DNA of 64,000 nucleotides from Symbiodinium natans (Eukaryota > Sar > Dinophyceae > Suessiales > Symbiodiniaceae), in contig CAJNDS010002584.1 in NCBI GenBank assembly GCA_905221605.1, positions 1 to 64,000 of the forward strand. The letters run 5' to 3'. The notes under the pieces are model-generated. The model saw only the letters and a program-made list of their open reading frames with translations. It searched no databases and was not told where the DNA came from. The translations under genes and the position numbers were made by a program. Numbering within the stretch: the stretch's first letter is position 1; each line of letters starts with the position of its first letter. Shown piece after piece: positions 35,016-45,173 of this stretch.

Positions 35016-36220
35016 CTAACAGCTATCTCTCCACTTTTCTTGTAGATGTCGAGGTCCTTCAATGAAAACACGCCCATCAAGACGCAGATCGTCCTCGGCT
35101 TCAGCTTCATCTGCTCCTGCAGTAGCAAGTGCTCGGGCCTCGGCCTTGTAAGCTTCCTTTTCAGCATCTGCACTCCAAACATGGTACTTCAGCTTGCGTT
35201 TGCCTGTTTCAGGGGTTCGCTGTTCCGAAGCATCCACTGAATTCACAGCCTGTGCCACGATTGGATATCCTTCCAGAGGGCTCTGACCAAGTGACTGCTC
35301 TTCGACGGTTAGCAGTCCTGTGTCAAGTCTCGGATGTCATCTGCGTTGCGCGCTTCACCTCTATCAGAAATCCACACGAGGTAGGTGTGCCACTGACGAC
35401 CCCTCACTGCAGGCAGTCTGGTCAAGATGACGATGTCCCGACCATTTCTCTTCACTTGAACCCGTGCCCCATGCGTTGCGTGCGAATCTCGTGCCAGGAA
35501 AGTTCCTTCTTCAGCGCGAGCCTCCAGTGGTGCTGGATCGATCACCTTCACCGCCGCACGGGAACCAGGATATGGTAAAGTTCCTTGCCACACCACACCA
35601 AGTGATGTATCACGATATCGAAGTGCTGCTTCCTGAAAGTAAAGTGGCCAGTATCTGTGAGGCGCCTGACCTTTCACGATGAACTCACGGACCGACTGTT
35701 TTAAAATTCCGCATAGTTCAGATGTTTCACGACTCGCTCTGCCAAAAGTTCCTTCGCCCTGTCCGAGTGGATCCTGACAACCTCACGGAACCTGCAAGTG
35801 CAGACATCTCAGTCACGATGGAGTTAATTCCCTCCAGCACGTCACTCCAAAATCGCCGTTGAAGAGCACGTACAAAAAGCAAAGTCGTCGCATCCTTAGT
35901 TCGAAGAACAGCGATCAGGATAAACTTCGAGCCGTCATCGCCATTCTTGTAGGGGCCTGCCAGATCAATGGAAAGCACTCCAGATGACAAGTCTCCCGAC
36001 TTGATTTTTCGATGCGGCCTTTTGACTCCACGTGTCTTGTAGTCATCCATCTCATGGTTTGCCGCGTTCTTCGTCGTCTTCCTGGATTCTTCAGCTGCAA
36101 CGGGGCCTCTTTCAAGATCATCCTTTGCCTTCTCGTGGTCATCCAGTGAAGGACACACATCCGGATCTGGCAGTGAAGGCTCATATTCGAGCTCCAGGAT
36201 CAAGAGAAGAACCTGCACGA
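35016..36220 (-). pseudogene. Copia-type integrase relic
   Basis: Minus-strand reading gives GVLSIDLAGPYKNGDDGSKF (first catalytic Asp) followed by ILIAVLRTKDATTL (about 36000-35880); after a frame change VVRIHSDRAKELLAERVV (second Asp, about 35790-35720); then YWPLYFQEAALRYRDTSLG, PYPGSRAAVKVIDP and EEGTFLARDSHATHGARVQV (35660-35450). The downstream frame at 35258-35016 has an acidic linker. This is the order of a dinoflagellate Copia integrase and its downstream region. RT is missing; the RNase H relic at 29.1-29.4 kb on the same strand may be the far end of the same insertion, split by the DIRS element. Confidence 0.65.
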
Positions 36221-36344
36221 ATAAGCCTCAGGCACGGGGACCTCGAGATCGGAAGTTGGACGCGCATCCGGCAGCTGCCAGTTTGAAAAGCAAGGGCCAT
36301 GGGCGTTTCTACCTCTCTTTCTTTTTCGCAACCCTGAGATTCAT

Positions 36345-36560
36345 CCCCACAACAAACCTTGTTCCTCCACTTGAGGCGAAAGGTCGGGTGCAAGCGCGAT
36401 GCGCATAAAGTTTGATGACCAAACAACCCAACAGCAATCACTCACAAACAGCATCGGACTCTCTCTCTTTTTTGTGCAGGATGGAACGGACCCATGCGCG
36501 TCAGCAGCAGGATGCATCACCCAGCACGTTGAGCCGGGCGAATCACCCCTGGTGAAATGA
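36345..36560. repeat. Direct duplication, copy 1 (copy 2 at 37062-37240)
   Basis: GTTCCTCCACTTGAGGCGAA...GGGCGAATCACCCC occurs in both places, near-identical except a CATAAAGTTTGATGACCA insertion in this copy. Confidence 0.85.
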
Positions 36561-37061
36561 GTGAATCCAGGCACAGAGTGCCCATGTAGCGGTAGAGACC
36601 TGTATCAAGAAGTACTCCGACTGACGGGAGAAGTTTTTAGTGGCAAGCAAGCGCCAGCAGCTGGCGAAGCATGTTCAGCAAGTGCTGAGGTCATGAGAAG
36701 GACCTAAACCCTAGGGAACACAAACCACACAAGGAGCCGGGACAGACACGGGCAACAGGCGATTAGGGGAAATTTTGGGACGTGGCGGATGGGCATCAAA
36801 AAATCTCCACGATCCTGTCTCGAGCAATGTAGAGCAAACAATGCCCATTCAATTGGAAAGAGGTCATACCTGCAAGTGCTTCACCACACATTCATGTTCC
36901 CCAAAGACAGCATGCCATGTCAAATCACTTTCAAGTAGATTTTCAAAACACCCATAAAACTTTTCCACAAGATGCCAAAGTCCTACATCCAACGTTCCAA
37001 GGAGCGCCCACCCACCCCTTCGACTCAAGTAACGGAACAATCCCCCCGGGAGGACTTGGGT

Positions 37062-37240
37062 AGTTTGTTCCTCCACTTGAGGCGAAGGGTCGGGTGCAAG
37101 CGCGACGCGAACAACCCAACAGCAGTCACTCACAAACAGCATCGGACTCTCTCTCTTTTTTGTGCAGTATGGAACGGACCCATGCGCGTCAGCAGCAGGA
37201 TGCATCACCCAGCACGTTGAGCCGGGCGAATCACCCCACC
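37062..37240. repeat. Direct duplication, copy 2
   Basis: Second copy of the 36345-36560 sequence, about 0.5 kb downstream. The two copies bracket sequence that could be a small insertion. Confidence 0.85.
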
Positions 37241-37399
37241 TGCAGGCGTCCGGAGCAGCGTGCCCCCCACACTCCGTGCGCCAAGCAATTTCATCACGAG
37301 GTTCTCTCCGCCAATTTTTGTTTCTTAGAACTCTTAATCTTAGGACCCGAAGTAGCACGTACCAAAGACTTAGCTTCAAGGAAATCCTCGTGAGCAGCG

Positions 37400-37583
37400 G
37401 AAAGCTCTCGCATAAAAAATCCATCGGAATGTCGTCCCAGCTAACCTTTACCCTCTGCTCACTGTCAAACAATGCAAAATTCTCATTAGTCAAGTCATCC
37501 GCCTCGACATTAGTCTCTCGCGGCCGCCAGACCAACTTCATCTGAGCCCCATGTGGCTGCAGAGTTGCAGTGACTTGCATCAA
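37400..37583 (-). pseudogene. RNase H C-terminal relic of a DIRS/LTR-type pol
   Basis: Reads LVWRPRETNVEADDLTNENF followed by ALFDSEQRVKVSWDDIP: the ADxLTN motif of an RNase H end. The frame runs on to 36864 through unrelated duplicated sequence, so only about 60 residues are meaningful. Confidence 0.55.
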
Positions 37584-37705
37584 GATGCCAAGAAGTGGCT
37601 ACGAGGCACAGAAACCCCGGGTCTGCGCCTGAGGAGTCGCCTGGTTGTCCGTGCCACCAACCAGCACCGGGGAGTTTCTTCCTTGCCAGCCACCAAGAAC
37701 CACAC

Positions 37706-37872
37706 TCTTAGCCATGGCCCCCCGCGAGTACATTTGTCGGGTCAAACCCGGCGGGCATTGGCATTGCCAGGAGACATCCCCTCCTGGGTTTGCTCCTCAA
37801 GGCCCGGAGGAGTGGGGCCCTCCTATGTGCGACGCCTCTTTGCTTCTCGCTCCGCTTCAATTTCATGGAGTT
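37706..37872. mobile_element. Rearranged LINE ORF1 fragment: 5' piece forward, 3' piece inverted
   Basis: 37706-37737 matches the LINE ORF1 start (CTTAGCCATGGCCCCCCGCG, compare 39887-39917). Immediately after, 37738-37872 matches the reverse complement of 40613-40748 (end of ORF1). A forward 5' end joined to an inverted 3' segment records a rearranged or template-switched insertion. Confidence 0.8.
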
Positions 37873-37884
37873 TCTTCGAAGAGA

Positions 37885-38310
37885 GAAAGGACTTTTGTCT
37901 AAATTTCACCACCCTCAAATCTTGTTTTGTTTTTGTATTTCATTGTTTAAAACTCAGAGGAGTAGAGACAAGATTGTTTTTGTTTTTAAGAAGCAAAGAG
38001 CGGGGGGGTTGGGGGTGGGACGGCGGGGAAAGGGGGCTTAAATGGGGCTTAAAGAGGGAGCTTAAGGGGGGGCTTAAGGGGGGCTTAAGGGGAGGGGGGT
38101 TTCAGGGGGGGCTTAAAGGGGGGCTTGAAGGGGCTTAAAGGGGGTGTAAAGGGAGGCGTGAAGGGGGCCTTGAAGAGGGCTTAAAGGGGGTCTTAAGGGG
38201 GGGGAGGGGCTGAAAGAAGATGAGAGAAGGGATTTATTCTAAATTCCACCCCCCTCGAATCTTGTTTTATTTTTTGGATTTCATTATTCGAAGCCAGAGA
38301 AGTGAGACTT
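37885..38310. repeat. Satellite-like block, copy 1 (duplicate of 38735-39180)
   Basis: Starts with the dispersed ~90 bp motif (AGAAAGGACTTTNGTCTAAA ... TTTCATTGTT), then GGGGGCTTAAAG-type low-complexity repeats, then the TTTATTCTAAATTCCACCCC motif. The same order recurs at 38735-39180 with a few differences. Confidence 0.85.
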
Positions 38311-38735
38311 TAAACATTACCTTCTCTTTAAGAAGAGAGAGAAGGAAATTTAGTCTAAATTCCGCCCCCTTCAACCTGGGTTGAACTTGGGTTGAACCTG
38401 GCTTGAACCTGCATTGTTCAATCTTGAAAGGAGACGAGACTGTTTTTTGTTTCTTAAAGCAATAAGAGGAGAAGAGAATTTATTCTAAATTCCACCCCCC
38501 TCGAATATTCTTTTGTTTTTCGTATTTCATTCTTCGAAAACGGAGAAGGGAGAAGGGAATTTATTCTAAATTCTACCCCCCTCGAATTTCTCGAATCTTC
38601 TTTTGTTTTTTGTATTTCCTTATTCGAAAATCAGAGGAGTAGAGACGAGACAGTTGTTGTTTCTAAAAGTAAAGAGCGGGGGGGTTGGGGGGGGCGCAGC
38701 CCCCCGCATTTTGCCTGTTGTGAATTGGAAAGAGG
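38310..38735. repeat. Dispersed ~90 bp A/T-rich motif copies between duplicated blocks
   Basis: Several copies of TCTAAATTCNACCCCCCTCG followed by AATCTTNTTTTGTTTTTNGTATTTC and TTATTCGAAAA (38340, 38470, 38560), plus a GGGGGGGCGCAGCCCCCC hairpin (38689-38706). The same motif flanks the other side of the LINE cluster at 50640-50880. Confidence 0.8.
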
Positions 38736-39180
38736 GGAGAAGAGAGAAAGGACTTTAGTCTAAATTTCACCCCCCTCAAATCTTGTTTTGCTTTTGTATT
38801 TCATTGTTCAAAACTCAGAGGACTAGAGACGAGATTGTTTTTGTTTTAAGAAGTAAAGAGCGGGGGGGTTAGGGGTGGGACGGCGGGAAAGGGGGCTTAA
38901 ATGGGGCTTAAAGGGGGAGCTTAAGGGGGGGCTTAAGGGGGGCTTATTAAGGGGGGCTTAAGGGGGGGTTTCAGGGGGGGCTTAAAGGGGGGCTTGAACG
39001 GGCTTAAGGGGGCGTAAAGGGAGGCTTGAAGGGGGCCTTGAAGAGGGCTTAAAGGGGGTCTTAAGGGGGGGGGGGCTGAAAGAAGATGAGAGAAGGGATT
39101 TACTCTAAATTCCACCCCCCTCGAATCTTGTTTTATTTTTTGGATTTCATTATTCGAAGCCAGAGAAGTGAGACTTTACT
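38735..39180. repeat. Satellite-like block, copy 2
   Basis: Second copy of 37885-38310. It ends where the TTGAACC microsatellite and the first LINE-family insertion begin. Confidence 0.85.
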
Positions 39181-39235
39181 GGGTTGAACCCGGATTCAAC
39201 CCAGGTTGAACCCAGGTTGAACCTGGATTCTGACC
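39180..39235. repeat. TTGAACC(C/T)(A/G)GG microsatellite at LINE junction
   Basis: Tandem GGGTTGAACC(C/T)(A/G)G units. The same microsatellite recurs at 39721-39781, 46503-46553 and 50015-50043, that is, at the edges of the LINE-family insertions. Confidence 0.85.
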
Positions 39236-39236
39236 C

Positions 39237-39713
39237 GGGTTAGGAGGTTGCATCCTCCCAGTGAGGATAAAGTGAAGGTCATCCTCGCTACCAGAGAAGC
39301 CACTCCTGACCGATCCCCTCTAACAGCCTGCGCCAGGTGCACCAGCGGCCTTGAGGGAACTTTTTGTCAGGAGGTTCCTAACCTCTCATGAGGTACCAGC
39401 CTCTGGTAGCATCCCAAAGAGGATGATAAGCTGAGGTTCCTCGCTGCCAGAGAACACACCCGTGGCCAATTTCCTCTCACGGTTTGCACCTAGTGCGCCA
39501 GAAACCTTGAGGAATGTTTTGCCAGGAGGTTCAATCCTCTCATGAGGTACAACCTCTGGTAGCATCCCAAAGAGGATGGTAGCTTAGGAGGAGGTGTTTT
39601 CCTCCCCCTGTACTATAGGGCCAAGAGGGCCATCAGATGTGCCGGTACAGAGGCACGGTTTTCACAACCCAAACACCAAGAAGGTGGATCGCATTTGTTC
39701 GCTCAACTCGGAA
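39237..39713 (+). mobile_element. 5'-truncated LINE copy (3' UTR only)
   Basis: Nearly identical to 46029-46499, the 3' UTR of the full LINE, ending in CTCAACTCGG plus an A run. It starts abruptly in GGAGGTTGCATCCTCC right after the TTGAACC microsatellite, as expected of a 5'-truncated target-primed insertion. Confidence 0.85.
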
Positions 39714-39720
39714 AAAAAAA

Positions 39721-39781
39721 TTCTGACCCGGGTTCTGAACCCGGGTTGAACCCAGGTTGAACCTGGGTTGAACCTGGGTTG
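39721..39781. repeat. TTGAACC-type microsatellite between truncated and full LINE
   Basis: Several GGGTTGAACC(C/T) units separating the poly(A) end of the upstream copy from the 5' end of the full-length LINE. Confidence 0.85.
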
Positions 39782-39790
39782 TGGCTCAAG
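39782..39790 (+). other. Possible dinoflagellate spliced-leader relic at LINE 5' end
   Basis: TGGCTCAAG equals the last nine bases of the dinoflagellate trans-spliced leader and lies at the junction between the target microsatellite and the LINE body. Nine bases alone are weak; the same word at the 5' end of the 48.26 kb unit strengthens it. Confidence 0.5.
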
Positions 39791-39893
39791 TTTTCGGCCC
39801 AAGGAGTAGCCTGAGGGAAGTTTCGGAGGTCTCAGCCTTCCTAGCCTGGTAGCCAGCCTAGGACAGTTTGCCGGAGGTGCCTTCCTCTTAGCC

Positions 39894-40757
39894 ATGGCCC
39901 CCCGCGAGTACATCTGTTGCAGTGGTACAAGCTGCACAGGATGGATTTGGGCGGACAAGGCTAAGCAGAACCAGCTCTGCAAGAAGTGCAGAACACCATG
40001 GGCAAACAGCATTCGCAAGGCGAGACAGAACTGGAGCCAGTGGAAGCCACAGTGGCCTACGGTCGCCGAGGCAGCTTACTGGCAGCCACCAAAGAAGCCC
40101 AAGACTCCGAAAGCACCACTGCCGAACAAGGTCCTGGAGTGGCGTGGGACAGTGTGCCTGAAGAGGTGCAAAAGAACCTCAAGGAGGCAGGGTACAAACC
40201 ACCCAAGGCACAGGTCAAGGAAGAGGTGGACGATCTCACAGACCTGTGCCAGAAGCACGAAGCCGCCCTGCCGGAGGAGGTCAAAGGGCCTCAAGGCCAG
40301 TCAGGAGGTGACGCCCTCCCAAGCTGCAAGCCAGGCCAGCCAGAGCTGGCAAAGTGCAGCTGGCAAGCTCAAGCACATTGCTGATCAGAAGATTGGCCTG
40401 CAGAAGCGCGTTGACATGGCGAAGGAGTCATTAAGGCAGCTTCTACAAGAAATGATCGTGCTGAATGAGCAGGCCGAGAGGGCACAGAAGGCAGTCGAAG
40501 CAAGCTCAGGCCTGCTCAAAGAGAAAGTCTTCTGCGAATCCGCTGCGGACATGGAGGTCGACAGCATCCTCCATGAATTGGGGGTAAGCCTCAACGAGGA
40601 GCAAGAGAAGAAGCTCCATGAAATTAAAGCGGAGAGAGAAGCAAAGAGGCGTCGCACACAGGAGGTCCCCACCCCTCCAGGCCTTGAGGAGCAAACCCAG
40701 GAGGGGATGCCTTCCGGAAATGCCAATGCCCCGCCGGGGTTTGGCCCGGTGGCCTAG
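39894..40757 (+). CDS. LINE ORF1: zinc-finger/coiled-coil RNA-binding protein (two compensating frameshifts)
   Basis: ATG in GCCATGGCCCCC context. The N-terminus has a C9-x4-C14-x14-C29-x2-C32 pattern with WIW, reminiscent of a small zinc ribbon/RanBP2-like finger. A Lys/Trp-rich segment follows. Between about 40135 and 40310 the protein-like reading lies in the +2 frame (VPEEVQKNLKEAGYKPPKAQ then DLTDLCQKHEAALPEEV); the main frame resumes at SQAASQASQ and runs into a coiled coil (KLKHIADQKIGLQKR ... ILHELGVSLNEEQEKKLHEI), ending PPGFGPVA. The ORF therefore stays open only because two shifts cancel out. Likely binds LINE RNA. Confidence 0.75.
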   Translation: MAPREYICCSGTSCTGWIWADKAKQNQLCKKCRTPWANSIRKARQNWSQWKPQWPTVAEAAYWQPPKKPKTPKAPLPNKVLEWRGTVCLKRCKRTSRRQGTNHPRHRSRKRWTISQTCARSTKPPCRRRSKGLKASQEVTPSQAASQASQSWQSAAGKLKHIADQKIGLQKRVDMAKESLRQLLQEMIVLNEQAERAQKAVEASSGLLKEKVFCESAADMEVDSILHELGVSLNEEQEKKLHEIKAEREAKRRRTQEVPTPPGLEEQTQEGMPSGNANAPPGFGPVA

Positions 40758-40766
40758 GGACTCGGC

Positions 40767-42137
40767 GTGTGGGGCCTGGAGCCCCAAAGCAAGGGCCCCA
40801 CAGAGCCAATGTGCGACCCCAGCCCAGGGCTGGAACACATGCTGCGAACTGCTCAGCATTTCCTAGTTGCGTGTGCTGAATATTACAAGCGAGGTGCTCA
40901 CATCAATCTACATGGGAAAAGATTGAGGGAGGCCTTGGGGAAACAACTTACTGCAGATAGCAGTGGTTGTGAACAAGGCTGGCAGAAGCCCAGCCACTTT
41001 TGTCGGCCTGGAAAGGAGTCGCCAGAAAGCGTTCCGATCACAGGGCCAAAGTTTTTCAAGCTGGACCTTACAGATGATGAGGCACCAGCAGAAGGCGAAC
41101 AAATGAAGTCATCGTGGGAGGTGAACCCTGATGGGCACCCTCTGGTTACCCAAGGCGCCTCCCCGCCACAATGCAATGATGAAGCCCAGAAGGTGATACC
41201 TTCCCTCGGCAGCCCAGATGACTTGGGTTCGGAGATGACATGGCAGGAGGTGGTCAACCTCCTGGAAGATCAAGCGAGCCCCTTTCAGGCGAAGGAAGCC
41301 ACCCTTTTAAGCTTCATCGAAGCCCAAGAGGAGGTGATGGCGGAGGACTCCCTGGCCTGGGGTTGGTGCAGGATGGTCCTGCATGCCCTAGAGCAAGGAG
41401 AGGATGTCACCGGGAAAGCCATTCAACAAGCAAAGGAGGTGATAGCCTCTGAGCTCCCAAAGAAGGAAGAGTCCCTGACAGAACAGGTGCTGGGTCAGCA
41501 GGAACGAGAGGAAGACCCTACCCACGGCGAGGGCACCGACTCAGAAGAGCCCAGCCATGAGAAGGTTAAACCTTCCGCCTCGCCTGACCAGTATCTAAGT
41601 ATCATGAGCGCCAATGTCACCAGTTTCAACAACGGGGCACTGGAGTGGGTGACCTCCTCCAAAGCCAAGGTGGTGTGTCTGCAGGAAACCCACCTCACAC
41701 CGGAACTGCTGCATGGCAGGAGAGCCACACTGCAATCCCTAGGATGGGATCTCTATGCTGAGCCGGCCTCCCTGTCGGACAAGGGCACAAGGCTGGGGGG
41801 CACTGCTTGTGCCTTTCCCAAAAACAGCGGAGTGTGGCAAAAAGCCACCTACCAATGCAAAGGGGCAGGCTACACAGCTGTGGGTCTGAGACAAAGACGG
41901 TGGGACTACACGATTGTGTCCCTCTACCTGAGGGACACGGAAGGCCTAAATGGTCCCACGAATGCAGAGGTGCTATCCTCTCTGGTGGCTTTCGTAAGAA
42001 CCCTCCCGGAACCCTGGATCATCCTGGGAGATTGGAACCTGGACCCGACCGAAGTTCAGGACACAGCACTGATTCAGGTGATGAGGGGGAGGATGGTAGC
42101 CGCTGGAGAGGCTACATGCTGGACTTTGGGGTTGTGA
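40767..42137 (+). pseudogene. LINE ORF2 N-terminal part: APE-type endonuclease, frameshifted at its end
   Basis: A 270-residue acidic leader, then an exonuclease-endonuclease-phosphatase domain: IMSANVTSFNNG (first strand), VVCLQETHL (catalytic Glu), GGTACAF, YTIVSLYLR and ILGDWNLDP (catalytic Asp/Asn). The frame ends at 42137, but the fold continues in another frame (MLDFGVVSRSLEALVDLSVT then HAALHLKV, 42115-42220), so a frameshift near 42105 breaks the endonuclease. The second frame is the one used by RT, interrupted once by TAA at 42449-42451. The enzyme would nick target DNA for target-primed reverse transcription. Confidence 0.85.
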
Positions 42138-42466
42138 GTAGGAGCCTGGAAGCCCTGGTAGATCTGTCTGTGACCTGGGCAGTCCCGTGGAAACCACATG
42201 CAGCCTTGCACCTCAAAGTCAAGGACGGTGCCAGCGAATGGAAGTCCTGGAAGCTTCCCCAGTTCCCGAAACTCACAGCAGACCTCAAAAACCAAGAATG
42301 GCAAGAGGTCCAACCCTCCCATTTCGCCATAATGGACAGGACCTGTGCCCAAGAGGACCAGAGCACCTGGCAACTGGCGACCTGGGCGGCCAGCCTGGAG
42401 CACTGCCACGAAGCACAGAGAACTGGCAGAGGTTGGTGTGTGCAGGCCTAATGGGGACCCTTAGTC

Positions 42467-44101
42467 TTGCAGCGACCTTCCACTGCCCCCAAAGGCTCTG
42501 AAGTGGGCTGCTGGGCACGAATGGCCAGAATCCTGGAGGAAGTGCCCGCCTCCCAGCAGCACCTACCGGACCTAGGCACCCTCCAAACTTGTCAAGACAT
42601 TGCTGAAGGAACTGCCTTCCTCACAGAACTGTACAAGCAATGTTCAGCAAAAGAACCACAGTGGCGGTCTTTGAGTGTCGCTGCCAGGCACAAGGAAGCG
42701 GCCCTCCAGATGCAGAGAGCCAAGGAGCAGCAGGCCCAATACAAGGACTGGCTCCAAGCGGGATTAGCGAAAGGGATGAGACCTCTCTATAGTTCTCTCA
42801 AGAAGAGTGAGAGAGTCCTAGATCGGCCCTTCCAAAACCTCCCAGGCGAAGAGCGCCCAGGGGCCAGGAGGAAGCAGTGGGTCGCAATTTGGGGAGAGGT
42901 AGAATGTTCCCCCCCGATCAGCCAGACCCTGCTGGATGCAGCAAAAGCCTCCCCGCTGTTCAAAATAACAGCAGAGGTGCTCGAGGCCATCCTCAAGACT
43001 GTCACCGACAAGGCAGGAGGTCTTGATGGGCTCACCTATGCTGCCCTCAAAAACCTCCCTGGACCGGCCTATGAGCAGCTCACCCAAGTCCTGAACTTGG
43101 CTGAAACCACAGGAGTGGCGCCACAGCACTGGCAGGCGCACCATGTGGCACTCCTGCCCAAAAACGCTGAAATAGAAAGGCCCATAACCCTCACATCCAT
43201 CACCTATCGGCTTTGGTGCTTCTGCAGAGCACAGGTCGTCAAGAAATGGATGCGAGAAACTGCAGAGAGGTTCCCATGGGATAAAGCCTCCCCAGGTAAC
43301 ACTTGTCTAGAAACAGGCATGCAGAGACTCCTGAGAGGAGAGGTTAGCCGCGCAGCTAACAAACATGCCTGTGCGGTCCTGTTGGACCTGCAGACTTTCT
43401 ATGACAGTGTTAATTGGACCAAATTGGAGGAGCGGATAGTGGCGACCGGCTTCCCGCCAGCTATAGCCCTCCTGGTCATGCAAGTCTACCGGGGAACGAG
43501 ATATCTCGTGGCAGAGGATCTCCTTTCGGAGGGGATCCTCCCTGCGAGGGGCATCCTAGCAGGGTGCCCGTTCGCAACAATGATGGCCAGGGTTTACCTC
43601 CAGCCAATAATGCAAGAAGCCGCTCAGCTCCGCAGTATCATCGCCTTAGACACCTGGGTGGATGACATCGGAGCGGATTTCGAAGCACGATATCCTGAGC
43701 AGGCAGCGTTTGCGGTTTATGAAGGTTACAAAACCCTTCGCCGGCTTCTGGAAGGTAGCGACCTCCGTTTGTCCCTCAAGAAAACAGGCTTCCTGTGCAC
43801 CACTGCAGAAGCCAGAAGGGAGCTACAGAAGCTGCGCAAAGATGGGGACCCGGCTATCTGTGATAGCATGAAGGATTTAGGCCTGGACTGTGCCCTGGGT
43901 CGGGTCCGAAGGGTCAAGGTGCAGAGAGCCCGAAGGCACAAAGCGGGCAAACGACAGAAGAAGTTGAAACAACTGAGTCCCGAGTGTGCCGGCCAAGGTC
44001 CGCCTCTTCAGGGGAGGGGTTGCCTCCGTCCTTACTTGGGGTCACCAAGCCCAGGGAATGCCACCCACCCGGAGACAAAAGCTCCGGATTGCCTTGGCTA
44101 A
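42467..44101 (+). CDS. LINE ORF2 reverse transcriptase segment
   Basis: 544 residues counted from a TTG; the real start is within ORF2 upstream. RT motifs are intact: GGLDGLTYAAL (184-194), PKNAEIERPITLTSITYRLW (231-250), motif A LLDLQTFYDSV (305-315), motif B GILAGCPFATMM (362-373), motif C WVDDIGAD (397-404) and motif D/E LSLKKTGFL. The last ~60 residues are out-of-frame shadow because the genuine reading shifts at about 43.98 kb to the next frame. Belongs to the non-LTR RT group. The catalytic YxDD equivalent is WVDD. Confidence 0.9.
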   Translation: MQRPSTAPKGSEVGCWARMARILEEVPASQQHLPDLGTLQTCQDIAEGTAFLTELYKQCSAKEPQWRSLSVAARHKEAALQMQRAKEQQAQYKDWLQAGLAKGMRPLYSSLKKSERVLDRPFQNLPGEERPGARRKQWVAIWGEVECSPPISQTLLDAAKASPLFKITAEVLEAILKTVTDKAGGLDGLTYAALKNLPGPAYEQLTQVLNLAETTGVAPQHWQAHHVALLPKNAEIERPITLTSITYRLWCFCRAQVVKKWMRETAERFPWDKASPGNTCLETGMQRLLRGEVSRAANKHACAVLLDLQTFYDSVNWTKLEERIVATGFPPAIALLVMQVYRGTRYLVAEDLLSEGILPARGILAGCPFATMMARVYLQPIMQEAAQLRSIIALDTWVDDIGADFEARYPEQAAFAVYEGYKTLRRLLEGSDLRLSLKKTGFLCTTAEARRELQKLRKDGDPAICDSMKDLGLDCALGRVRRVKVQRARRHKAGKRQKKLKQLSPECAGQGPPLQGRGCLRPYLGSPSPGNATHPETKAPDCLG

Positions 44102-45173
44102 ACAGTGTGGCAGACAAAAGATGGGCAATCTGGAGGTGGCCCTGTCCTCCGTGGGGGATAGGTACCAAGACCCGGGCCGCACCATGATGGTCCAGCAAGT
44201 TGAGGCCTGGTTCCAGCTTAAGAAGCGCTGGGTAGGAAAGGAAGAGCTGCTGGAGAGAACATGGGGCCTCACCGTCCAAAGGCTGGAAGAGGCCAGCAGC
44301 AGGTGGCAAATGGTCAGGGGCCCGTTGGCAGCCACGGTTGCGTACCTGCTTGACATGGGTTGGCAGCCTAGAGGCAGTGATGAATGGTTAGACACCCACG
44401 GCACCAAGCACACCAGACACACCCCGCAGCAGGAGTGTCGTGTCTTAGACCTCCTCCAGCAAACCTACCAGAAGGAGGTGAACCACCGCATCGCCACTGG
44501 TCTTGCTGCCCCTGAGCTACAGGAGGGAGTCGACTGGACGGTAGGGAGGAAATTGCTGGGAGAGTTCAAGAAAGAAGGTCGAAACACGAAAGCAGCTGCC
44601 TTGAGGTGCGTCTGGCAGGGTGCCTTGGTTTGCAGCCAAAACTCTGCTGTCAAAGTGTGCCCCCGATGCCACGAGGAAGCAGATTGGGAGCATGTCCTCC
44701 TGGATTGTGCCTGGTGCGAGGCCCAAAACTGGGAGTTGCCAACATGGTTCCAAGAAGGCAGGGCCCAAGGTCCGAGATCACTGTGGACCAGGGGCCTCCC
44801 GCCCAAACCCAAATGGGAGGTACAGCCTCCACAGGAGGACAATCCCATCTTTCTGGGTATGTGGGCAAACAAAGAGGCCCTCAATGACCCGGAGCTTGTG
44901 TATGGCACAGATGCTAGTGGTGGCCCCTACACGGCGGACCCGAGACTCCGGCAGGTGGCATATGCGGTAGTAGCCTGCAAGAAACAGGGCCAAGAATACG
45001 TCCAGGTAGGAGCAATCGTAGGCCAAGTCCCTGGACCACAGACGGTTTTTCGGGGGGAGCTGTATGCCGTTCTGCAGCTGGCCCGTTATACCGAAGGCCC
45101 TATTGACACGACGCTAGACTGCCTTGGTGTCCCAAAACGAGTCCGCAGCCCAAAGCCGGGCAACCCACGGTGA
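43986..45173 (+). CDS. LINE ORF2 thumb, zinc knuckle and first part of RNase H
   Basis: Frame shifted relative to RT. A helical thumb region is followed by CPRCHEEADWEHVLLDC (about 44660-44710), the CxxC...H...C pattern found downstream of many LINE RTs. RNase H then begins: YGTDASGG (catalytic Asp, about 44900), AYAVVA and FRGELYAVLQLA (catalytic Glu, about 45058). A frameshift near 45125 moves the remainder into the next ORF; the tail after TTLDCLG is spurious. Confidence 0.8.
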   Translation: MPAKVRLFRGGVASVLTWGHQAQGMPPTRRQKLRIALAKQCGRQKMGNLEVALSSVGDRYQDPGRTMMVQQVEAWFQLKKRWVGKEELLERTWGLTVQRLEEASSRWQMVRGPLAATVAYLLDMGWQPRGSDEWLDTHGTKHTRHTPQQECRVLDLLQQTYQKEVNHRIATGLAAPELQEGVDWTVGRKLLGEFKKEGRNTKAAALRCVWQGALVCSQNSAVKVCPRCHEEADWEHVLLDCAWCEAQNWELPTWFQEGRAQGPRSLWTRGLPPKPKWEVQPPQEDNPIFLGMWANKEALNDPELVYGTDASGGPYTADPRLRQVAYAVVACKKQGQEYVQVGAIVGQVPGPQTVFRGELYAVLQLARYTEGPIDTTLDCLGVPKRVRSPKPGNPR

